Shown here: positions 27,419 to 38,313 of the stretch, in pieces
Numbering within the stretch: position 1 is the stretch's first letter
Layout: each line of letters starts with the position of its first letter
Source of the DNA: a bacterium
GTDB taxonomy: Bacteria; Bacillota; Bacilli; Lactobacillales; Streptococcaceae
Length of the DNA: 64,000 nt
Direction of reading: 5' to 3'
Assembly: GCA_905221375.1 (NCBI GenBank)
Contig: CAJNCY010000004.1
Coordinates: 62,001 to 126,000, forward strand
Notes under the pieces: model-generated
Seen by the model: only the letters and a program-made list of their open reading frames with translations
Database searches by the model: none
What the model was told of the DNA's origin: nothing
Program-made: the position numbers and the translations under genes

Positions 27419-27736
27419 TTACTCCCTGTATAACAACTCGTCACAGAACATGCATTCCTCGTCCTGCTCTCGACGTTGTCCATAAAAATCATTACATACG
27501 TGAAATCCGTCTTTATAAATCCGACGGACACTTTCTCGAACATGCTTAGCCTTGACGGGAGCATCTGCTTCAACCTCACCTAAGCGTTCGCGCAACTTAG
27601 AATTTTCTAAACGAAGAGCTGTATTTTCCTCTACCAGGCTCTTGAGATTTTTCTTGATGGCTTCCACATCGGCCAAGGTCACCAATAACTGTTGGGAAAA
27701 ATCATCCAGCGCGTCAAATAATTCTTTTTTGTCCAT
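27419..27736 (-). CDS. yabA: Replication initiation control protein YabA
   Basis: YabA restrains DNA replication initiation by binding DnaA and the DnaN clamp. The 105-residue protein has an N-terminal leucine-zipper-like helix (about 3-55), a short linker, and a C-terminal zinc site formed by H79, C81, C95 and C98 (HVC ... CMFC). Size and ligands match the Bacillus protein. It sits between the clamp-loader gene holB and rsmI, the conserved location. Confidence 0.96.
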   Translation of the reverse strand: MDKKELFDALDDFSQQLLVTLADVEAIKKNLKSLVEENTALRLENSKLRERLGEVEADAPVKAKHVRESVRRIYKDGFHVCNDFYGQRREQDEECMFCDELLYRE

Positions 27737-27775
27737 AAAACAGCCCTTTCCTTTCTTTATCGTTCATTTTTGAAT

Positions 27776-28666
27776 TTACATTTCTTTCAAGACCAGATAT
27801 TCCATGGCATTTTGAAAACTAACATTAGCCTGCCACATTTTTCTAGCTTCTAACAAATCTTGTAGAATCACCCTTACTCTTGCTTGCAGAAGGTCCTGCC
27901 CACAGAGGACTTCGAGAATCCGTAAGACCTGATCCTGTTTTTCCTTGTCATCTGCCAAGTTGGCTAATTTAGCAACCTGCAGATAACTTTCTTTTTTCTT
28001 AGCTATTAACCAGGTGAGCAGGCGTTCACTTTCATCGACCAAGGTCCAAAAACTTGCCTGATTCGCCAACTTTTCTGCTTCAGCTCGTGACTGACAAAAC
28101 TGGGCTAAGAGAGTTGCTTTTTTCTTAACCAGTCCCATTTGCTCTAAGAGTAAGATGAGTTTTTCTTCTTGCTTTTTAAAGTGGAAAATCTGGGTACGAC
28201 TACGGATGGTCGGTAACATCTTTTCCTCATCTCTGGTCAAGAAGAAAATGTAAACCTCACTCTGGGGTTCTTCGATGACCTTGAGCAGAGAATTAGCTGC
28301 GTTAGGATGCATTTTCTCAGCTTGCTCGATAATAAAAACCTGCTGCTGGCTTTCAATCCCTGCTTGAGAAAACTGTCCCACCAATTCCCGAATACGTTCT
28401 GTCTTGATGACCTGATTGACTGGCTTAATCAAGCTAACATCTGGAAACTCTTCCTGTTCAATCAGCTTGCAATTTCGGCATTTCTCACATGGTAAAACGC
28501 CTACCTTATACGTACAAAAGAGACTCTTAGCTAAAAATTGCGCCATTTCCAAGCTTCCAAAGAAACCTGAAAAAAGGTAGGCATGATTGAGCTGGTCTTG
28601 TTCTAGGATACGGACAAAGCGGTCAAACTGGTCTGGTTGCCAAGCCTTTAGTTGATCTTGTTTCAT
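27776..28666 (-). CDS. holB: DNA polymerase III subunit delta'
   Basis: HolB is a rigid subunit of the clamp loader that places the beta clamp on DNA. The 296 residues contain a degenerate P-loop ([11 protein letters not shown]) as expected for delta', a zinc module (C51, C60, C63, C66 in [11 protein letters not shown]) and [23 protein letters not shown]. The start ATG overlaps the tmk stop by four bases (ATGA), so the genes are translationally coupled. Confidence 0.95.
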   Translation of the reverse strand: MKQDQLKAWQPDQFDRFVRILEQDQLNHAYLFSGFFGSLEMAQFLAKSLFCTYKVGVLPCEKCRNCKLIEQEEFPDVSLIKPVNQVIKTERIRELVGQFSQAGIESQQQVFIIEQAEKMHPNAANSLLKVIEEPQSEVYIFFLTRDEEKMLPTIRSRTQIFHFKKQEEKLILLLEQMGLVKKKATLLAQFCQSRAEAEKLANQASFWTLVDESERLLTWLIAKKKESYLQVAKLANLADDKEKQDQVLRILEVLCGQDLLQARVRVILQDLLEARKMWQANVSFQNAMEYLVLKEM

Positions 28667-29301
28667 TTAGCCAAGCCCATTCTGTCAAACAAGAGAGACT
28701 TGGTTGTTTCCACAACTTGCTCCAAAGGAAGACTAGCATCAATCTTGACAATGCGATTTCCTTCTTTGTCCAGAAGAGAAAGGTAACCTTGACGAACTTT
28801 TTTATGCAAGTCCAAACCTTCCAAGTCCAAACGATTGACCTCACGGTCACTATTAGCAGCAATGCGAGCCAGTCCTTCTTCCACCTCAATGTCAAAATAG
28901 AGGGTCAAATCAGGTTTGAGGCCATCTGTCGCAAACTGATTGAGCCAGTCAATGGCTTCAATGTCCAAACCACGACCAAATCCCTGATAAGCAACGGAAC
29001 TATCGATGAAGCGGTCCATAATGACCAACTTGCCAGCTTCAAGGGCAGGGAGAACTTTTTCCACCAAGTGCTGTCTGCGACTGGCGATATAAAGAAGCAA
29101 CTCTGTCTTCGCATCCATCTGAGTATGACTTGGATCCAAAATCACTTCACGAATCTTCTCCCCAATCAAGACTCCGCCTGGCTCACGGGTCGTCAGCACC
29201 TCGACTCCTTTTTCCTCTAAAATTGGGAGCAGAGCCTCTAAAACACTAGTCTTGCCTGCTCCCTCTGGTCCCTCAAGAGAGACTAAAAATCCTTTTGACA
29301 T
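28663..29301 (-). CDS. tmk: Thymidylate kinase
   Basis: Tmk converts dTMP to dTDP. The 212 residues open with the P-loop [11 protein letters not shown], contain the DR(F/Y) motif [13 protein letters not shown] and a LID region. It is the first gene of the tmk-holB-yabA-rsmI operon, with its promoter in the spacer that also carries a BOX repeat. The ATG lies after an AGAAATGAGTTAG stretch with only a modest ribosome site. Confidence 0.96.
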   Translation of the reverse strand: MSKGFLVSLEGPEGAGKTSVLEALLPILEEKGVEVLTTREPGGVLIGEKIREVILDPSHTQMDAKTELLLYIASRRQHLVEKVLPALEAGKLVIMDRFIDSSVAYQGFGRGLDIEAIDWLNQFATDGLKPDLTLYFDIEVEEGLARIAANSDREVNRLDLEGLDLHKKVRQGYLSLLDKEGNRIVKIDASLPLEQVVETTKSLLFDRMGLAK

Positions 29302-29381
29302 GTCTAACTCATTTCTTTTTTACTACTTCTATTCTATCAAAAAAATAGGGGTTTGTGACAATCTTTTTGTCTTCTCATTTC

Positions 29382-29497
29382 ATACTCAATGAAAATCAAA
29401 GAGCAAACTAGTCGCAGGTTGCTCAAAACACTGTTTTGAGGTTGCAGATGGAAGCTGACGCAGTTTGAATTTGATTTTCGGGATTTTCGAAGAGTAT
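29382..29497 (-). repeat. BOX element, short form with degraded boxA
   Basis: It begins ATACTCAATGAAAATCAAAG and ends TTTTCGAAGAGTAT, the two ends of streptococcal BOX repeats. Read on the plus strand it is boxC (about 29382-29421), one boxB-like palindrome CTCAAAACACTGTTTTGAG, and a boxA that keeps GACG-CAGTTTGAA and the terminal ATTTTCGAAGAGTAT but has lost the central BOX-A1R primer sequence. It lies between proC and the tmk promoter. Confidence 0.9.
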
Positions 29498-29505
29498 CAA
29501 CCACC

Positions 29506-29535
29506 ATAAAAGAGGCAGACAAATCCACCTCTTAT
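29506..29535 (-). terminator. Terminator of proB-proA-proC
   Basis: AAGAGG / CCTCTT stem with a loop of about 12 bases, followed by TTTATGG on the minus strand, overlapping the proC stop. Moderate strength. Confidence 0.65.
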
Positions 29536-30329
29536 TTACCTAGTTCTTGTGTTCGTTTATAGGCTTGACCAACTGCATCCATGACCGTTCCTCGAAAAGC
29601 ATGCGCTTCTAGGCTTGCTACACCAGCGATAGTCGAACCACCTGGGCTACAAACTTGGTCTTTCAAGACCCCAGGATGCTCTTGGGTTTCTAGGACTAAT
29701 TGTCCAGCTCCTACCACAGTTTGAGCCGCCATTTTCAAGGCCGTTTCTCGTGGCAATCCAGTCTGAACACCTGCATCTGCCAAGGCCTCAATAAAAAGAT
29801 AGACAAAGGCTGGCCCACAACCTGCAAGACCTGTCGCTGCGTCAATTAAGACTTCTCCTAGTTCAACCAAGAGACCTGCCTTGGCTAATAGCTGACAAAA
29901 GAGCTCACTGTCCTCAGCCCTGCAATTAGGAGACAAGGCATAACTAATCACTCCTTGTCCGATAGAAGCAGGGGTATTTGGCATCATACGAATAATTCGG
30001 TGTTGACTTGGAATAAGACTCGCTAGTTTTTCTAAAGTCAATCCAGCTGCCATAGAAATCAAAAGAAGATTTTCTCTTTTTTCAAGGATGGTCTGGTATT
30101 GAGAAAGTAGTTCAGAAAACTGAGCAGGCTTAACTCCTAGAAAAATCACATCTGCTTCTGCAAAGATTTCGTCATTGCTGGAAGCCTGACCACCAAAGTC
30201 TGCAATGAAAGCATCTACCTTGGCTTGGCTACGATTAGCAAGGAGAAGGTCATCACCCGTATTAGCCTGCAAAACAGACTTGGCCAAGCTAGCACCCATA
30301 TTCCCCAAACCGATAAATCCAATCTTCAT
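29532..30329 (-). CDS. proC: Pyrroline-5-carboxylate reductase
   Basis: ProC reduces 1-pyrroline-5-carboxylate to proline with NAD(P)H, the last step of proline synthesis. The 265 residues have an N-terminal Rossmann motif (IGFIGLGNMGASLAKS), the conserved MPNTPASIGQG, and a C-terminal dimer region with CSPGGSTIAGVASLE. It follows proA by 3 bp, completing proB-proA-proC. Confidence 0.97.
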   Translation of the reverse strand: MKIGFIGLGNMGASLAKSVLQANTGDDLLLANRSQAKVDAFIADFGGQASSNDEIFAEADVIFLGVKPAQFSELLSQYQTILEKRENLLLISMAAGLTLEKLASLIPSQHRIIRMMPNTPASIGQGVISYALSPNCRAEDSELFCQLLAKAGLLVELGEVLIDAATGLAGCGPAFVYLFIEALADAGVQTGLPRETALKMAAQTVVGAGQLVLETQEHPGVLKDQVCSPGGSTIAGVASLEAHAFRGTVMDAVGQAYKRTQELGK

Positions 30330-30332
30330 CTC

Positions 30333-31595
30333 TTACTCCCTTATCTGTCCATCACCAGTAACCACATACTTGTAGCTGGTCAATTCCTTCAAGCCCATGG
30401 GACCACGCGCATGCAATTTCTGAGTAGAAATCCCCATTTCACATCCAAGTCCAAATTGGCCACCATCTGTAAAACGAGTTGAAGCATTGACATAGACTGC
30501 TGCAGAGTCCACTTGATCTGTAAAGTAAGCTGCAGCCTCAGCATTTTCCGTCACAATGGCATCCGAATGATGGGTACTGTGAGCCTCAACATGGGCAACT
30601 GCTTCTTCTAAACTGCTCACGACCTTAACAGCTAGGACATAGTCCAAAAATTCGGTGTCAAAGTCTTGTGCTTCAGCTGCGTGACCTGAAACAAACTGAC
30701 TTGCTTTACTATCCAAGCGGAATTGAATTGGTTCCAACCCAGCTTCTTTACGCTCTGCAACTAGAACTTGCTCCAAGCGAGGAAGGAAGCTTGCTGCCTT
30801 GTCTTCATGAACCAGCAAGACCTCCATGGCATTACATACAGAAGGACGACTGGTTTTGGCATTGTTGATGATAGACAGAGCCTTGTCTTCATCTGCATCC
30901 TTATCCACATAGACATGGACAATCCCAGTTCCTGTCTCGATAACTGGTACAATAGCATTTTCAAGCACTGCATTGATCAAACCAGCTCCTCCACGAGGAA
31001 TAAGAAGATCTAGATAGCCCTTGGCCTTCATCATAGCATAGCTACTTTCACGGCTAGTATCTTCCACCAGTTGAATCACATCTGGATGAATGGTAGTCGT
31101 CTCCAAGCCCTTCTTCAAGGCTGTGACAATAGCATGGGCAGTTTGATAGGCATCCTTACCGCTACGAAGAACAACTGCATTTCCACTCTTGAGAGCCAAA
31201 GCAGCCGCGTCAGACGTCACATTTGGACGACTTTCATAGATAATACCGATAACACCCATAGCCACCCGTTTCTTGGTAATAACCAAGCCATTTTCAAGCT
31301 GACTCGTTTCTAAAACTTCACCAATTGGATCTGGTAAAGCAACCACTTCACGAATCCCAGTTGCCATTGCTTCTATACGTCCTGCATCCAAATAAAGACG
31401 ATCCAGCATCACATCTGAGATTTTACCCTTAGCAGATTCCATATCAAGGGCATTGGCTGCTAAAATTTCCTCAGTAGCTGCTAATAAATGATCAGCCATG
31501 GCTAGCAAGGCTTGGTTTTTCACCTCTTCACTAGCTGTGTTGATCGATTTTTTAACAGCCTGTACCTGTTCAAATTGTTCTTGTGTACTTACCAT
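30333..31595 (-). CDS. proA: Gamma-glutamyl phosphate reductase
   Basis: ProA reduces gamma-glutamyl phosphate to glutamate semialdehyde with NADPH. The 420-residue aldehyde-dehydrogenase-fold protein carries the catalytic cysteine in [13 protein letters not shown] and the nucleotide region [15 protein letters not shown]. It lies 9 bp after proB and 3 bp before proC, one operon. Confidence 0.97.
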   Translation of the reverse strand: MVSTQEQFEQVQAVKKSINTASEEVKNQALLAMADHLLAATEEILAANALDMESAKGKISDVMLDRLYLDAGRIEAMATGIREVVALPDPIGEVLETSQLENGLVITKKRVAMGVIGIIYESRPNVTSDAAALALKSGNAVVLRSGKDAYQTAHAIVTALKKGLETTTIHPDVIQLVEDTSRESSYAMMKAKGYLDLLIPRGGAGLINAVLENAIVPVIETGTGIVHVYVDKDADEDKALSIINNAKTSRPSVCNAMEVLLVHEDKAASFLPRLEQVLVAERKEAGLEPIQFRLDSKASQFVSGHAAEAQDFDTEFLDYVLAVKVVSSLEEAVAHVEAHSTHHSDAIVTENAEAAAYFTDQVDSAAVYVNASTRFTDGGQFGLGCEMGISTQKLHARGPMGLKELTSYKYVVTGDGQIRE

Positions 31596-31604
31596 AGTTT
31601 ACCT

Positions 31605-32714
31605 CTAAAATTCTGTAAAGAGTAGTTGGATTTCAGGCGTAATAGAAATCCAGTCGTCACGGTGAATCAAGACCCCCTTGGCTTTTTGAGAACGCAACAT
31701 ATCCTCCAAAGCAGATGCTCCAAATTGCACGCGTCCTTTTCCAAGTGATTTTCCACTTTCCTTGTCAAATACTGTCACGATATCACCGTAAGAAAAGGCC
31801 CCTTCTGCGTCAACTACACCAGATAAGAGAAGACTCTTCCCATGTTGAGAGAGAGCTTCTGCAGCCCCTTTATCAACCCAAATAGAACCTTGACTCTGAG
31901 CATAGAAGGCCAGCCATTGTTTTTGGGTACGAAGTCCCTTCTCTTGCGCAACAAAGTAGGAACCATCCTTAGTCTCCTCAGCCGCTTCAATCATGGCATC
32001 TGCCTTCAATGATGAACAGATATAAACAGGAACTCCTGATTCTGTCGAAATAGTCGCTGCTTTGATTTTTGTCAGCATTCCTCCAGTTCCGTTTGAAGAA
32101 CCAGCTCCACCAGCCATATCAATAATCTCACGATTGATGGTCTCGATTTTCTCCAAGCGTTTGGCTTTTGGATCTGAATTAGGATTCCCAGTATAGAGAC
32201 CGTCCACATCTGTCAAGAGAACCAAAAGGTCCGCTTGGACCATGGCCGCTACCTGGGCACTAAGAGTGTCATTGTCCCCAACCTTGAGTTCATCAATGAC
32301 GACACTATCATTCTCATTGATGATAGGAATCGCACCACGGCTAAGTAGAACTGACAAAGCCTGATGGGCATTTTTATAACGGCGCTTATCCACAAAATCA
32401 TCCTGAGTCAGCAAGATTTGCGCAGAAACGATTTGGCGCAAGAGAAGATTGGTCGTGTATTCTTCCAACAAAAGCCCCTGTCCTACCGCTGCTGAAGCCT
32501 GTTTATCAGCAATCTTAGTCGGACGTTTTTTAAATCCTAAGGCTCCAAAACCAGCCGCAATGGCACCTGATGACACCAAAATCAATTCATGACCAGCCTC
32601 GTGCAACATAGCCAACTGCTGGGTAATAGCCTTTACCTTACTACGTGATAAACTTCCATCCTCATTTGTCAAAGAAGAAGTCCCCACCTTAAAGACAATC
32701 CGTTTGTATTTCAT
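31605..32714 (-). CDS. proB: Glutamate 5-kinase
   Basis: ProB phosphorylates glutamate, the first and usually proline-inhibited step of proline synthesis. The 369-residue protein has the amino-acid-kinase domain ([39 protein letters not shown]) and a C-terminal PUA domain (about 275-360). MKYKRIVFK is chosen because CGGAG precedes it; the frame runs seven codons upstream. An extended -10 (TGTTATAAT, 32744-32749) lies about 30 bp before the start. Confidence 0.96.
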   Translation of the reverse strand: MKYKRIVFKVGTSSLTNEDGSLSRSKVKAITQQLAMLHEAGHELILVSSGAIAAGFGALGFKKRPTKIADKQASAAVGQGLLLEEYTTNLLLRQIVSAQILLTQDDFVDKRRYKNAHQALSVLLSRGAIPIINENDSVVIDELKVGDNDTLSAQVAAMVQADLLVLLTDVDGLYTGNPNSDPKAKRLEKIETINREIIDMAGGAGSSNGTGGMLTKIKAATISTESGVPVYICSSLKADAMIEAAEETKDGSYFVAQEKGLRTQKQWLAFYAQSQGSIWVDKGAAEALSQHGKSLLLSGVVDAEGAFSYGDIVTVFDKESGKSLGKGRVQFGASALEDMLRSQKAKGVLIHRDDWISITPEIQLLFTEF

Positions 32715-32784
32715 AGTCTCACTCCGATTCTTCATATTTATCCATTATAACATGAATGGCAGGAAATAGAAAAGAGTTGATAGG

Positions 32785-32812
32785 AAAAAGAAGGCCCTAA
32801 AACCTTCTTTTT
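32785..32812 (-). terminator. Terminator after pce
   Basis: AAAAAGAAGG / CCTTCTTTTT stem with an eight-base loop on the minus strand, immediately after the pce stop, ending the mtaR-lspA-rluD-pce run. Confidence 0.88.
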
Positions 32813-32813
32813 A

Positions 32814-34709
32814 CTACTGTCCTGATTCCGATTTGTTTGCACTCGTTTCAGAGCTTTGTGAAGTTGATGAAGTCAAATCTTGACTAGATGAAGAACTTGC
32901 AACACTTTCATAGTGACTCGTTTCTTTATTTTCAAGATCTTTTTTCACTACCTCATTCGATTCTTTTATTTCTGAATGACTTGTAGTTTTAATTGTAGCA
33001 GATTTTTCGACTGGAACATCCACTAACCAGGCACCACTTGAATCAACAGTATAGCCTTCTGGTGTCTTACCATTCACAAGTAATTGACCATTTTCTTTCA
33101 AGAAGTACCATTTATCCTTGTCCTTGATCCAACCCACAGCTCGTGAACCGTCTTCCTTGTAGAAATACCAATCGTTTGCCTTTTTAAGCCAACCTTGCTT
33201 CATAGTTCCTGATTCTTCTAGATAGTAATGATGACCAGCAACTTCTATCTCGCCCGTCTTCATGATACCAGTAGAATCCATATAGTACCAGGTTTCTTTA
33301 TCTTTTACCCAGCCCGTTTTCATTTCCCCTGATTGAGCAAAGTAATACCATTGCCCCTTATATTGAAGCCAACCTGTCTTCATAGAGCCATCAACATCCA
33401 AATAATACCACTGTTCTTTATCTTGAATCCAACCAATTTCCATCTGGTTTTCTTTGTTAAAATAATACCAAATCCCACCAATTTTCTTCCAATTTTTAGC
33501 AGCAGCACCAGAGTCTGTCAAATAAAACCAACGATTATTCCATTTTTTCCATTGATTCTGTAACAAGATACCCGTTTGGTTAAAGTAATACCAGTCACCT
33601 TCGATTTCATTCCAACCGACAGCATATTCTCCTGTAGAATCAGGCGCTTGATACCACCAGTTTCCATATGCACTCTTATGCCAACCAGCTTGAAAACTTG
33701 GAATATGCTTGTAAGAAGTTGAAATGTTTACTAAACCGTCTTGTCGAATATCAAAAACCGTTGCATCATAGTCTTTGCTGGCTGCGTTTATATGTTGAAT
33801 TCCCATTGATTCAATCCAGCTAATATATTCCCTATTTATTTCTTGACCGCTATCATACGAACCAATTGGCGAGGAGGAAGTTTGAACAATTATCTCAGGA
33901 GACAAATTTCTTATAAAATTTTTTGTATTAGAATTTTTTGTATCTAAATGATGGTTAAACTTCATCAAATCAACTTTTCCAATGAGAGAACCGTACTTGT
34001 CTTCTGCTCCATGAACATTATCTAAGTCGCCCCCAAGGTAAATTTTCTTGCCATTGACTTTCACCACGCTAATCAAGGAATTGGAATTGTCATCCCAAAC
34101 AGGTTTAAGATTTCCATTCTCATCATATTCATTTTCATAATTATAGAGCTGAATATCCATGTCCCCAAACTGAAAATGAGCATCTCCTTGTGTAATGTTT
34201 TGAATCACTGAAACACCTTTTTCTGCGGCAGTCTGTAAAACCTTATCATAGCCATACAGATTATCCCAAAGACGTTCAGGCTTAGTAATACGATTATCAC
34301 TATATTTTTTAAGATAGACTCGGTCAACTGGATAGGTAGACAGTAATTCATCAACATTTCCAATATGGTCACTGTGGGTATGGGTTACCAAAATAAAATC
34401 AAGTTTTTGGGCACCCAATTCCTTCAAATGACGAAAGACACGGTCTGTTAGAACATGCTTATAAGTTGTATTGATACCCTGTCTCCATGGATAACGAGAA
34501 TCACTTCCATCTGGGAAATCATAATCTTCTCCTGTATCCACCATGGCAAAATGTCCATTGCTTTCAAGAATAATCGCATCACTGCCACCTTCATGAACAT
34601 TTATAAAGTGAATTTTATTTCCTGAACTTTCTTGAGCTTGAACATTTCCATACCATGACAAACCTAAAAAAGCGCCTGCAAGTGCTAAACTAGTTAATTT
34701 CTTTTTCAT
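32814..34709 (-). CDS. pce: Phosphorylcholine esterase Pce (CbpE)
   Basis: Pce/CbpE removes phosphorylcholine from teichoic acids and also degrades PAF-like substrates, remodelling the surface and host interaction. The 631 residues comprise a signal peptide (cleavage near VQAQE), a metallo-beta-lactamase-fold catalytic domain with H110, H112, D114 and H115 in VTHTHSDHIGN and later ligands around GGDLDN and NHH, then about ten choline-binding repeats (GW-x-WYYF-x-G-MKTG, about 345-550) and a Ser/Lys-rich tail. It is the last gene after rluD (2 bp apart). A choline-decorated wall is therefore implied for this organism. Confidence 0.95.
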   Translation of the reverse strand: MKKKLTSLALAGAFLGLSWYGNVQAQESSGNKIHFINVHEGGSDAIILESNGHFAMVDTGEDYDFPDGSDSRYPWRQGINTTYKHVLTDRVFRHLKELGAQKLDFILVTHTHSDHIGNVDELLSTYPVDRVYLKKYSDNRITKPERLWDNLYGYDKVLQTAAEKGVSVIQNITQGDAHFQFGDMDIQLYNYENEYDENGNLKPVWDDNSNSLISVVKVNGKKIYLGGDLDNVHGAEDKYGSLIGKVDLMKFNHHLDTKNSNTKNFIRNLSPEIIVQTSSSPIGSYDSGQEINREYISWIESMGIQHINAASKDYDATVFDIRQDGLVNISTSYKHIPSFQAGWHKSAYGNWWYQAPDSTGEYAVGWNEIEGDWYYFNQTGILLQNQWKKWNNRWFYLTDSGAAAKNWKKIGGIWYYFNKENQMEIGWIQDKEQWYYLDVDGSMKTGWLQYKGQWYYFAQSGEMKTGWVKDKETWYYMDSTGIMKTGEIEVAGHHYYLEESGTMKQGWLKKANDWYFYKEDGSRAVGWIKDKDKWYFLKENGQLLVNGKTPEGYTVDSSGAWLVDVPVEKSATIKTTSHSEIKESNEVVKKDLENKETSHYESVASSSSSQDLTSSTSQSSETSANKSESGQ

Positions 34710-34711
34710 TC

Positions 34712-35599
34712 TTACTTCCTCAATCTCTCCAAAGTTTCCTTAAAAATTTCTGGGATATCTGCTGTAAATTCCAAGATCTCACCTGTTCGTGGATGCGTAA
34801 AGCCTAGGGTCTTGGCATGAAGAAATTGTCCATGTCCTTTCAAAGTCTTGCGTGGACCATAGACTTCATCCCCAGCGACTGGATGGCCGATATAAGCCAT
34901 GTGAACACGGATTTGATGGGTACGCCCTGTCTCCAGTTGTAACTCCACTAAGCTATAATCTCCAAAGCGTTCCAAGACGTGGAAACGGGTCACTGCAGGC
35001 TTGCCTTTAGCAGTCACAGCCTGTTTCTTACGGTCTTTTTCACTCCGGCCAATCGGTGCTTCAATGACACCGCGATCATTGGGCAGATTTCCATGAACAA
35101 TCGCCCAATATTTACGGAGAGACTTTTTATCCTTGAGTTCTTGGGCAAGTGCTAGATGTGCCTCATCGTTTTTAGCAATCATGAGAAGGCCTGACGTATC
35201 CTTATCAATACGGTGAACAATTCCTGGACGCAGAACCCCATTGATACCAGACAAATCCTTAATATGATACATAAGGGCATTGACCAAGGTTCCGCTAGTA
35301 TGACCGGCACTCGGATGCACCACCATCCCCTGAGGTTTGTTTACGACGGCCACATCCTCATCTTGGTAGATGATATCTAGCGGAAGATTCTCAGCCACAT
35401 ACTCTAAGACCTCTGGTTCTGGCACATGATAAGTGACCACATCGCCCTCTTGGACCGTGTACTTAGCTTTCTTGACTTGCCCATTGACCAATACCTGGCC
35501 TGATTTAATTTGTTCATTCGCGAGACTACGTGATAATTCTGTCAAATCCGACAAAGCCTTATCCAAACGCAGGCCACCAGTTTCAATTTTAATTTCCAT
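34712..35599 (-). CDS. rluD: 23S rRNA pseudouridine synthase, RluD family
   Basis: A 295-residue RluA-family pseudouridine synthase with an N-terminal S4 RNA-binding domain (about 9-60) and the catalytic motif HRIDKDTSG with D132 as nucleophile. By family it modifies uridines in the 23S rRNA decoding-arm region; the exact site is not proven by sequence (Bacillus YlyB is the nearest type). It overlaps the lspA end by 11 bp, the order lspA-rluD being conserved in Firmicutes. Confidence 0.93.
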   Translation of the reverse strand: MEIKIETGGLRLDKALSDLTELSRSLANEQIKSGQVLVNGQVKKAKYTVQEGDVVTYHVPEPEVLEYVAENLPLDIIYQDEDVAVVNKPQGMVVHPSAGHTSGTLVNALMYHIKDLSGINGVLRPGIVHRIDKDTSGLLMIAKNDEAHLALAQELKDKKSLRKYWAIVHGNLPNDRGVIEAPIGRSEKDRKKQAVTAKGKPAVTRFHVLERFGDYSLVELQLETGRTHQIRVHMAYIGHPVAGDEVYGPRKTLKGHGQFLHAKTLGFTHPRTGEILEFTADIPEIFKETLERLRK

Positions 35600-36050
35600 T
35601 TGTTTCCTCTTTTAGCATTGCAATCAATAAAATAATCACTCCAACCGTCAGATAGCTATCTGCCACATTGAAAATTGCAAAATTGATAAAGTCAAGGTGG
35701 AACATATCCACAACAAATCCCTGACTGATCCTGTCAATAAAGTTTCCAAGACCACCTGCGATGATCAAGGTCAAACCCAAGACCATCCAGAGTGAGTCCT
35801 CCATGTGTTTATGTAGATACCAAATAGCACCTACCACGACGACCAGGGTAATGATAGCAAATAACCACTGCTGGTCTTGTAACATGGAGAAGGCTGCCCC
35901 TCGATTTTGCAGGTAGGTCAAGCTAACGAGATTGGGAATCCAAGAGCGAACTTCACCCAGTGGAATCTGCCATACGATATAGGATTTGACTAACTGATCC
36001 AGCGCAATCAAAAGCAGTACAATGACTGCCACTATTCCTCTTTTTTTCAT
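35589..36050 (-). CDS. lspA: Lipoprotein signal peptidase
   Basis: LspA cleaves the signal peptide of diacylglyceryl-modified prolipoproteins in the membrane. The 153 residues form four hydrophobic helices with the catalytic aspartates D115 (FVVDMF) and D131 (NVADS) and the NRGAAFS loop. It overlaps the LysR gene by four bases (ATGA) upstream and rluD downstream, so the four-gene run is tightly coupled. Confidence 0.97.
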   Translation of the reverse strand: MKKRGIVAVIVLLLIALDQLVKSYIVWQIPLGEVRSWIPNLVSLTYLQNRGAAFSMLQDQQWLFAIITLVVVVGAIWYLHKHMEDSLWMVLGLTLIIAGGLGNFIDRISQGFVVDMFHLDFINFAIFNVADSYLTVGVIILLIAMLKEETNGN

Positions 36051-36955
36051 GATTTCCTCTTCTGATCAAAATATTCTTGCATGACTTCTACGAAAAGAGT
36101 TCCAGCCTGACTAAGCTCCACTTCCTCACGTTTAACATAGACCATACGATTATCTAGGTTATCCTTGAGACGAATAACTGTGATGCCATTGACACTGTCA
36201 CTATCTAAAAATCCAGAACCTGTCGCATAGGCGTCCGTCCGCTCCAAAATACCATTCAAAGTAGCACGGTCTGTCACATTGAACATCTGCGAGCTAGCGC
36301 TGGTATCGACAAAGTTCTCTGAATAATAAAGGTACTCGTCTTTCTCTTGAGTGAAACGAACCGTTGGTAGATCCGCTAAATCCTCCATGACCAATTCATC
36401 TTTCTGGGCTAAAGGATGCCCCTCACGAAGATAAATGTGGGTATGGAAGGGAATCAATTCAATTACCTCAAGGCCCAGCTTTTCAACGCGTTGCATGATA
36501 CCTTTTTTATTTTGATTATTGAGGTAGATAATCCCAATCTCACTATGTCCTTGCGCTACTTCATCTAAGATTTGAACAGTAGTCGATTCAAAAATACGAA
36601 AGTTCTTATAATCAGGATAACGCTCTGAAAATGCCGTAATGGTTGGTGGCAAGAAGTCATAGTGTTGGCTAGCAATGGAAAATTCATCTTTTTCTTCCTC
36701 AGGATTGGCATACTGATTTTGAAAAATATCAAAGCCCTTGACCAATTCTTGCGCTTTTTCATAAAATTCCATACCACGACGGGTCAAGAAAGTTCCTGAG
36801 CTGGTCCTACGGAAAATCTTAAAGCCCAACTCTTTTTCCAAATCACGCACAGAAATAGACAGACTCGGCTGGCTTACATACATCTTTTCAGCAGCTTCAC
36901 GGAAAGTACCACTATTGGCAATGGCAACAACATAGCGTAATTGTTGAATATTCAT
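36047..36955 (-). CDS. mtaR: LysR-type regulator MtaR/CpsY
   Basis: A 302-residue LysR-type regulator with an N-terminal winged HTH ([28 protein letters not shown] split around residues 18-45) and a C-terminal effector domain. The sequence closely resembles CpsY of S. iniae and MtaR of S. agalactiae, which control methionine uptake and synthesis and affect resistance to neutrophils. The family recognises the palindromic MET box TATAGTTTnAAACTATA, of which a perfect copy lies upstream of folD in this window. An extended -10 (TGGTATAAT, 36984-36989) drives it. It leads lspA-rluD-pce, so these genes may share its promoter. Confidence 0.85.
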   Translation of the reverse strand: MNIQQLRYVVAIANSGTFREAAEKMYVSQPSLSISVRDLEKELGFKIFRRTSSGTFLTRRGMEFYEKAQELVKGFDIFQNQYANPEEEKDEFSIASQHYDFLPPTITAFSERYPDYKNFRIFESTTVQILDEVAQGHSEIGIIYLNNQNKKGIMQRVEKLGLEVIELIPFHTHIYLREGHPLAQKDELVMEDLADLPTVRFTQEKDEYLYYSENFVDTSASSQMFNVTDRATLNGILERTDAYATGSGFLDSDSVNGITVIRLKDNLDNRMVYVKREEVELSQAGTLFVEVMQEYFDQKRKS

Positions 36956-37082
36956 CTTCTACCCCCAACTTCTTTATCTTTTCATTATACCATATTTTAG
37001 AAGTTTTCCATCGAAGAAAAATAATGTTACTCATAAAATTCATCTACACTAAGAACGAAAAATCATGGGTACCAAAACAAAA

Positions 37083-37114
37083 AAAACAGGCTCTCCGAAA
37101 ACTCGGAAAGCCTT
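37083..37114 (-). terminator. Second of two tandem terminators after rpmA
   Basis: GGCTTTCCGA / TCGGAGAGCC stem with a short TTT loop and a long T-run (TTTTTTTT) on the minus strand. Together with the hairpin at 37165-37187 it gives double protection for the mtaR... side. Confidence 0.85.
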
Positions 37115-37164
37115 ATTTAATGCTACTTCTAGCTTCCTCGCCTTTAGATTTCAAGGCTCGGGAT

Positions 37165-37187
37165 AAAAAGGTTCACTGGACCTTTTT
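37165..37187 (-). terminator. First terminator after rpmA, overlapping its stop
   Basis: AAAAAGGT / ACCTTTTT stem with a seven-base loop on the minus strand; the 5' arm contains part of the rpmA stop codon. Confidence 0.75.
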
Positions 37188-37479
37188 ATTTAGCGATTGG
37201 GTAAACAGAAACTTGTTTTTTATCGCGTCCTTTACGTTCAAAGCGTACTACGCCTTCAACTTTAGCGAACAAAGTATCGTCTCCACCACGTCCAACGTTT
37301 ACACCTGGATAGATGTGTGTACCACGTTGACGGTAAAGGATTGATCCACCTGTTACAGTTTGTCCGTCAGCTGCTTTAGCTCCAAGACGTTTCGCTTGTG
37401 AATCACGTCCGTTTGATGTAGAACCTCCACCTTTTTTGTGGGCGAAAAGTTGCAAGTTGTTAAGAGTCATTTTTAACAT
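37186..37479 (-). CDS. rpmA: Ribosomal protein L27 with cleavable N-terminal extension
   Basis: L27 reaches the peptidyl transferase centre with its N-terminus. The 97 residues begin [12 protein letters not shown] followed by [14 protein letters not shown]. In Firmicutes the extension ending NLQLF is removed by the protease Prp to expose the functional AHKKGGG end, and prp is the next gene upstream here. Three-gene order rplU-prp-rpmA is typical of the group. A stop-overlapping terminator follows. Confidence 0.97.
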   Translation of the reverse strand: MLKMTLNNLQLFAHKKGGGSTSNGRDSQAKRLGAKAADGQTVTGGSILYRQRGTHIYPGVNVGRGGDDTLFAKVEGVVRFERKGRDKKQVSVYPIAK

Positions 37480-37495
37480 AATGTTTTCCTCCGTA

Positions 37496-37849
<354 letters not shown>

Positions 37850-37855
37850 TTAAAA

Positions 37856-38170
37856 TTAAGCGTTGATTGCGTTGATGACAACTTTTGTATATGGTTGACG
37901 GTGACCTTGTTTACGGTGGCTACCTTTTTTAGGTTTGTACTTGTAAGTAACAACTTTCTTTTGTTTTCCTTGTTTTTCAACAGTTCCAACTACAGTAGCT
38001 CCAGCAACAAGTGGAGTTCCGACAACAGTGTTTTCACCACCAACAAGAACAACTTCGTTAAAAGTAACTTCTTGACCAGCTTCAACGTTCAATTTTTCAA
38101 CGTAAACTGCTTGACCAACTTCAACTTTAACTTGTTTTCCGCCAGTTTTGATAATTGCGTATGTGCTCAT
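37856..38170 (-). CDS. rplU: Ribosomal protein L21
   Basis: The 104-residue protein ([20 protein letters not shown] ... [12 protein letters not shown]) is L21, which binds 23S rRNA in the 50S subunit. It heads rplU-prp-rpmA with AGGAGGTG directly in front and a leader of about 140 nt that resembles the L21 leader RNA. Confidence 0.98.
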
Positions 38171-38307
38171 TATGCACCTCCTATGATTTTTATGGGTTTC
38201 CCCGATTTTTTTGTGAAGACTCGCCTAGCATCGTGGGACAAACCACTTAAACTTGAATAATCAAGCAACGATGTTCGTGCGGTTGCACAGGATCGTGCAT
38301 AGTCAAC
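38171..38307 (-). ncRNA. L21-type leader RNA of rplU-prp-rpmA
   Basis: Between the promoter and the rplU ribosome site lies a structured leader: CATCGT and ACGATG (about 40 nt apart on the minus strand) close a stem, and GCACGATCCTGTGC gives a smaller hairpin before it. Position and size fit the Firmicute L21 leader, thought to mediate ribosomal-protein feedback. The pairing is seen; the ligand is inferred. Confidence 0.6.
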
Positions 38308-38313
38308 TCTTCA

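Noticed and set aside
29382..29497. Considered as RUP or an IS remnant
   Set aside because: Both ends match BOX (boxC and boxA termini) and no transposase fragment or IS-type ends are present.
32814..34709. Considered as ComEC-related or a generic metallo-hydrolase
   Set aside because: Signal peptide, choline-binding repeats and the HTHSDH site identify Pce; ComEC lies elsewhere in the window.
36956..37164. Search for a small gene or RNA between mtaR and rpmA
   Set aside because: Only the mtaR promoter and two tandem terminators were seen; short open frames there lack ribosome sites.
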